A stretch of 50,943 nt of DNA, from positions 1 to 50,943 of the forward strand of contig JAKANL010000008.1 in the NCBI GenBank assembly GCA_021823685.1. Reading direction: 5' to 3'. Positions within the stretch are counted from its first letter, which is position 1; each line of letters begins with the position of its first letter. Source of the stretch: a bacterium. Its GTDB lineage: Bacteria > Babelota > Babeliae > Babelales > UBA12409. Shown here one piece after another: positions 46,233-50,943 of this stretch. A model generated the notes under the pieces. That model was not told the DNA's origin. It did not search any database and saw nothing but the letters and a program-made list of their open reading frames with translations. Both the position numbers and the translations under genes were made by a program.

Positions 46233-47303
46233 TCAGACTAAATAGACTTTCATCGGAGTAAACACAACACTCTCGTCGCGCCGTTCTTCGCGGACTAAAA
46301 TCGCGTATACTCTTTGGGTAATACCAGCAACGGTCGCGCAAGCCAACACTGAAAAAAAATACGGCTCGCAGCGCGTAGAAAACATTTTGTCTATGCCCTT
46401 GGGAAGCGCCTTAAGATCCTTGCCATAAAACGACTTCAACGTTTTATCCCAATCTGCTTCCCAGTTGAACGACGGCTTAAATTCTTTCAGCATCGTTTCC
46501 AGTTCTTCGCCTGTTATGTGCTGACCCGCCGGCCTCAACCCCAACATCGTTCGGAGCGATGCTGATAAAACCCACGGATTAAGTGTACCAAATCCTGCGC
46601 GAGACGTAAAAATATCGGTCAAATAAACAGTTTGTATTTTATTTTTTTGTTCGTTAGGCAAAGCAACATAGGTTCGATCATCAAATATGTGAAAACCAGG
46701 CACCGTGATTAATTCGGTAACGTCGTTAAACCAAACGCCTTTTCGATGTTTAAAAAAACCATAGAGATTAGCCGCCAGATCCTGCCGCGACCCAACTGAA
46801 CGGGCAAGCGTACCCAATAATTGGCGAATGCACTGCTTAACCGTTTTATCAACCCGCTCATTACCCAATGACGTTAGTAAACCATTAAGTAACAACTTGC
46901 CATCCTCGCATGCAACATAGAGCTGAACCGTCCCCTGCGTACCATCAGGCAAAGTTATACGTATCTGTTGCCAACGATTAATAAGCGTTAACGTTTTACG
47001 CAAAAGTTTAACGCCAACGTCACCGGCAGGCTCCGCCGACCGCGGCGCATCAACAAGATCACGCTGTCGAGCTGGGGCTGGTTTTTGTTTTTTCGATGCC
47101 GGAATATGCAGTTGGGCACAAACAATGGGAATCCCGCTCATGGCAAGCGTTTTTGCCTGCTCACGCGCCGTAGCCGTATGGCAGAACGCAGAAAAACCAC
47201 TCCCCGTATAAAAAATCTGTGAAGCGATAAGCACAACAATGCTAACGATTGTAAGCGTTAGTACCAAAATATAGCCCTGCTGATTATTGCTACGCATGCA
47301 CAC
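46233..47303 (-). CDS. gspK: Type II secretion minor pseudopilin GspK-like
   Basis: NNQQGYILVLTLTIVSIVVLIASQIFY; 'GKLLLNGLL', 'ELITVPGF', 'IFTSRAGFGTLNPWVLSASLR' GspK-like motifs. Confidence 0.8.
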   Translation of the reverse strand: MCMRSNNQQGYILVLTLTIVSIVVLIASQIFYTGSGFSAFCHTATAREQAKTLAMSGIPIVCAQLHIPASKKQKPAPARQRDLVDAPRSAEPAGDVGVKLLRKTLTLINRWQQIRITLPDGTQGTVQLYVACEDGKLLLNGLLTSLGNERVDKTVKQCIRQLLGTLARSVGSRQDLAANLYGFFKHRKGVWFNDVTELITVPGFHIFDDRTYVALPNEQKNKIQTVYLTDIFTSRAGFGTLNPWVLSASLRTMLGLRPAGQHITGEELETMLKEFKPSFNWEADWDKTLKSFYGKDLKALPKGIDKMFSTRCEPYFFSVLACATVAGITQRVYAILVREERRDESVVFTPMKVYLV

Positions 47304-47317
47304 CTTTCTTCATGAAG

Positions 47318-48376
47318 TTACTGGGCCCGCCGCTGCGCCGATTGGGCCACCGGCCCGGGAATTGCCCTGCCTGCCGCACCCGGCGCCTGCGGAGCGCCAG
47401 ATCTACCGCCCTGAGAGGCCGCTTCTGTTTCTTGTTCTGGCTCAAGCTCGCCTAAATTTTGCATAATCTGAATATTGAGCAGCTCGGCAGGTGCCTCGTA
47501 GTTATAAAGCGCAATCAAAAATTCATAGCGGCGCACCATATTGATATATGGATCTAAGTAATCAAGTGATATCTTCACCGCGCGCGGAAGGTCTTTGATT
47601 TTTTTAGCTTTCTCTTGCTGCTCCATACGCGCCGGCCACGATTGGTACCATTTCAGCTCGGGTTCTGTTGGAACTTCCGGCTTTATTTTCCGGTCTACAG
47701 GTTCTTTTGCCTCCATTTCAGGAACCGGCGCCAAAAACTCCATCCGTAACTTTTTGATATTGCGCAGTAATACGTAACTACGCGCATTTTTATCAGCATC
47801 AAGTCCTAATTTCTGCGATTCTTGACGCGAAAGTACATAGGTCCCGCGACGGCGCGGATCTTCTTTCATGCTATAAATAACACGCGCAATACGGGGCACA
47901 CTCTTGTGATAACGCTGCATAGGATTACAAGTAACCAACGTAAATGTTTCAAATGCGTCGCCCTTGCTGGCATACACAAAGACCTTCTTAACTTGAAGAT
48001 TTTTAAGCGTAAGTGCCGTATCCTTAGGCTCTTCCTTTTGCTCTTGCCGCCCAGCCTGCGGCTGCTGCCGTACACCCTGCGTTGCTTGTTGGATAAAACT
48101 TTTTTCTTGCTGCTTTTGCTTTACCCTTTGAATAGCACGCGCTACCAACTCAGGATCCCCCATTTCGGGAATAAAAGCACCAGAAATATCGCGCTCCATA
48201 CGATCGTAAAAACCAACAATATTCATAGTCGCCGCCGATAACGAATCGGTCGATTGCAGTGAGCTTGTAGCCCGATTAAGTGCCTGAAATAACACCAGCG
48301 ACATCATCGAAGCAATAAAAAGCGCTACAATCAATTCAATAAAAGAAAAGGCCGCTTTAAATAATTTCTGGTTCAT
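47318..48376 (-). CDS. gspJ: Type II secretion pseudopilin GspJ-like with Gln/Lys-rich insertion
   Basis: KAAFSFIELIVALFIASMMSLVLFQAL; order in gsp cluster. Confidence 0.75.
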   Translation of the reverse strand: MNQKLFKAAFSFIELIVALFIASMMSLVLFQALNRATSSLQSTDSLSAATMNIVGFYDRMERDISGAFIPEMGDPELVARAIQRVKQKQQEKSFIQQATQGVRQQPQAGRQEQKEEPKDTALTLKNLQVKKVFVYASKGDAFETFTLVTCNPMQRYHKSVPRIARVIYSMKEDPRRRGTYVLSRQESQKLGLDADKNARSYVLLRNIKKLRMEFLAPVPEMEAKEPVDRKIKPEVPTEPELKWYQSWPARMEQQEKAKKIKDLPRAVKISLDYLDPYINMVRRYEFLIALYNYEAPAELLNIQIMQNLGELEPEQETEAASQGGRSGAPQAPGAAGRAIPGPVAQSAQRRAQ

Positions 48377-48801
48377 GGCTTCTCCTTCCCCCCCTGATCA
48401 GGAGGTGGCACAAACCACAGTTTGAGCAATGTAGCCTTTTCGTGCCCCAAAAATGATTGCCAGGTCGCCGCAGCAGACGCCTGCTCAAGGGTGGCATATT
48501 TGCTCAGCCGCCCCTCGCTCGGCCGCCCAAATGTTACCTCAATAGTCGTCGGCGGCTCTGCAATCTGTTTTTTAATAGCGGTGCGTTTTTCTTCGGTTTG
48601 TTTGAAAAGTTCCGGGTTACTTAATGTATTTTTAAGCAACAACGTACGGTAGACATGTGCAGCGTTAGTAACGTCACTACGAAAAACAACGCTCAGCAAC
48701 GCGTAAGCACTCGCTAACACAATACCCATAACAGCCACCGCTATGAGCGCCTCAATTAATGAAAAAGCACTATGGTTTTTCAAATTCATCATGCCACTCA
48801 A
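48373..48801 (-). CDS. gspI: Type II secretion pseudopilin GspI-like
   Basis: HSAFSLIEALIAVAVMGIVLASAYALLSV; ATGA overlap with gspJ. Confidence 0.75.
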   Translation of the reverse strand: MSGMMNLKNHSAFSLIEALIAVAVMGIVLASAYALLSVVFRSDVTNAAHVYRTLLLKNTLSNPELFKQTEEKRTAIKKQIAEPPTTIEVTFGRPSEGRLSKYATLEQASAAATWQSFLGHEKATLLKLWFVPPPDQGGKEKP

Positions 48802-49357
48802 ATTGTGCGGTAAAGGGATTTAACACCAAGCCAACACGGCGCGCCTCGACGTCTTCACCCTGAACTTTAATATTAATCACCACTTGTTGGGCGGTGCCAT
48901 CCGGCATGATAAAAAAATACGCATCTTTACGCTTACCCAACGCCATTTCATCACGGCCTTCGATATAAAAATTCGCAAACGAGTAATGTTCCGGAACCGC
49001 AACTTCAGTTGGCGTTAGTAAACCACGCACCGGCTTAAATTCATCTTTATCACCCGTTGCATTTTTACCCGCTGCCTGCATGAGCACGATTTTATCATCA
49101 ACAAAATTGAACGTTATGCGTTGGAGCTGGTGCGTTGTTAGCGCATTGCGCCATGCACCTTGCACAAGACTATTAAGCTGCGTAACAAAAGCGCCTATGT
49201 GCGAACGTTCGCGCCGCCCATAAAAAGTGGGCACAATAATGGCCATCACCAGTCCCATGATGACTAAAACGATGACCAATTCAATAAGCGTAAAACCGCT
49301 TTTACGCACCTTTTTCACTCTGCCAGGCATCAAAACGATATGGCGCTTCTGGATCAC
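48770..49357 (-). CDS. gspH: Type II secretion pseudopilin GspH-like
   Basis: KSGFTLIELVIVLVIMGLVMAIIVPTF; GspH-like beta domain. Confidence 0.75.
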   Translation of the reverse strand: MIQKRHIVLMPGRVKKVRKSGFTLIELVIVLVIMGLVMAIIVPTFYGRRERSHIGAFVTQLNSLVQGAWRNALTTHQLQRITFNFVDDKIVLMQAAGKNATGDKDEFKPVRGLLTPTEVAVPEHYSFANFYIEGRDEMALGKRKDAYFFIMPDGTAQQVVINIKVQGEDVEARRVGLVLNPFTAQFEWHDEFEKP

Positions 49358-49736
49358 CCTCTGAATTGAGTTCGTATGGATGTTTGCCGCCTTTGGTTAC
49401 ACGGTAATGGTATGGATTTTCCCATGGGTCTACAATAGCACCCTCTTTTACGGTAATCGTTTCTGGATCAATATACGCGCGGCGCCATTTGCCGGCCGAA
49501 ACATTGGCTGGTTTTTGCACCAAGTCCACCAATTTTTCTGGATAGGAATTAATATCAGCATAATATTCTTGAATAGCGAATTTGAGACCATGCAACTCTA
49601 ACTTAGCTTTACTATCTTTTGATTTGCCAATCCACGACATAAATCGGGGACCGATTACCACCATGATGATCGCCATTACGGTTATGGCAATAGCTAGTTC
49701 GATAAACGTAAAACCTGCTTTTTGTGTATGGGTCAT
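49302..49736 (-). CDS. gspG: Type II secretion major pseudopilin GspG
   Basis: KAGFTFIELAIAITVMAIIMVVIGPRFM; 'IVDPWENPYHYRV', 'YELNSEGDPEAP'. Confidence 0.9.
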   Translation of the reverse strand: MTHTQKAGFTFIELAIAITVMAIIMVVIGPRFMSWIGKSKDSKAKLELHGLKFAIQEYYADINSYPEKLVDLVQKPANVSAGKWRRAYIDPETITVKEGAIVDPWENPYHYRVTKGGKHPYELNSEGDPEAPYRFDAWQSEKGA

Positions 49737-49753
49737 TCCATTCCTTTCACTGG

Positions 49754-50943
49754 TTACATACCTTTGGTTGCCAATTCCGTCATTTGGGACAACGGCAACG
49801 CAATTGAGAGCACAATAAATCCTACAACAACGGCCATAAATAACAACATAAGCGGTTCCAGCTGCGCCGACAACGTCGTGGTCAATTCACGTAAATCAGC
49901 CTCATAATTTTGCGCGACAACCTGCAACATATAGTCGAGTCTGCCGCTCTCCTCGCCGGTCTTGATTAAATAAATCGCCATGGGCGGAAAAATCTTCGTT
50001 TGTTTTAAATATTGGGCAATTTTGCCCTCCTTGATAATTTTATCGCGCGCCTCGCGCAACGTGATATCAAGTACTTTGTTATCAACAATACTGCATACAA
50101 TATCTAACGAATCTGCCAAATTTACGCCAGCCTCCAACAACATGCCCAATGTTCCGCAAAATTGCACAATGGCGTTGGTCCGCGCAAAATAACCGATCAA
50201 TGGCAAGCGTAATTTAAATTGATCGATATATTTTTTACCATCCGGCGTACTTTTCCAATAACGATAGCCTACGTAGATAAGCACGATCAGGATACCAATA
50301 ATTAGATAATAGCTTTTAACCGTATCAGACATCGCCAGCAAAATACGTGTAGGCAATGGTAACGACCCGCCATATTTTGAAAACATACTTGTTAAACGGG
50401 GAACAACAAAGGCCAATAAAAAGACGGTTACCAAACCGATAACCACGAGCTGAATAAGCGGTTGGCGCATAGCAGACTTGATACGCTTGCGCAAATCTAA
50501 CTGCCGCTCAAGATACTCTGTTAAACGATCTAAAATAACCTCGAGTTTGCCACTTGCCTCACCAGCACGAACTAATTGAACATATATTGATTCAAATACG
50601 CGCGGATAATTGCTCATCCCTTGCGCCAGCGAACCGCCTTGCTTAACCCCATCTTTCAATTCAACGATAATCCGGCGCATGCGCCCTTCAAATTGTTCAC
50701 TCAGAAGTTCGAGCGCTTGAAGAAGCGGAACGCTCGATTTAAGCAACACGCTTAATTGTTTGGTAAAAAAGATTTTTTCTTTGGGAGTAACCGGACGCTC
50801 AAAAAGCTGCGATAACGTAAAACCAACTTTTTCTTTTTGATCGATTTCAACACGTACCGGATAAAGCCCCTGACGAATTAACTGATCTTTAACTGCCTGA
50901 GTAGAAGGCGCGTCAAGCTGCCCTTTCACCCGTTTGCCATCTT
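49754..50943 (-). CDS. gspF: Type II secretion inner-membrane protein GspF (N-terminus runs off the window end)
   Basis: Reading continues upstream of 50929 as DGKRVKGQLDAPSTQAVKDQLIRQGLYPVRV; KIFFTKQLSVLLKSSVPLLQALELL; VRAGEASGKLEVILDRLTEYLE; IKTGEESGRLDYMLQVVA. Confidence 0.95.
   Translation of the reverse strand, partial: DGKRVKGQLDAPSTQAVKDQLIRQGLYPVRVEIDQKEKVGFTLSQLFERPVTPKEKIFFTKQLSVLLKSSVPLLQALELLSEQFEGRMRRIIVELKDGVKQGGSLAQGMSNYPRVFESIYVQLVRAGEASGKLEVILDRLTEYLERQLDLRKRIKSAMRQPLIQLVVIGLVTVFLLAFVVPRLTSMFSKYGGSLPLPTRILLAMSDTVKSYYLIIGILIVLIYVGYRYWKSTPDGKKYIDQFKLRLPLIGYFARTNAIVQFCGTLGMLLEAGVNLADSLDIVCSIVDNKVLDITLREARDKIIKEGKIAQYLKQTKIFPPMAIYLIKTGEESGRLDYMLQVVAQNYEADLRELTTTLSAQLEPLMLLFMAVVVGFIVLSIALPLSQMTELATKGM

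Noticed and set aside
47822-48241. 139-aa plus-strand ORF
   Set aside because: Antisense to gspJ; Leu-rich stretch is just the complement of the Gln/Lys-rich insertion.

Overview
The window reads as a gene-dense bacterial chromosome segment. Gene content suggests a host-associated, peptidoglycan-synthesising bacterium with a type II secretion system, possibly Candidatus Dependentiae/TM6-like; this taxonomic guess is inference only. Most genes are housekeeping: ftsA/ftsQ-like, rlmB, alr, a PfkB kinase, lon, orn, an SPFH/NfeD pair, transketolase, pgi, a membrane pyrophosphatase, a D-2-hydroxyacid dehydrogenase, murE, an AGCS symporter, yqgF/ruvX, tsaB, rsmE, gpmI, tyrS, valS, ybeY, an MCE/MlaD protein and gspK-J-I-H-G-F. 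Between them are many uncharacterised signal-peptide proteins. The most interesting signals are: (1) five secreted proteins sharing an '[GA]-Met-Glu' motif at the end of a often Cys-rich signal peptide; (2) a pair of diverged secreted paralogs flanking a secreted GNAT and a secreted 7-repeat WD40 protein, which looks like an effector island; (3) a site-2-protease-like membrane protein whose HExxH motif is replaced by AGAFQ; (4) a secreted degenerate kinase-like protein; (5) a strong intrinsic-terminator hairpin inside the 5' coding region of alr; (6) a secreted CxC-repeat gene apparently split by a frameshift; (7) a nested intergenic repeat family carrying a 30-nt insert. No CRISPR array, rRNA or tRNA gene was recognised.
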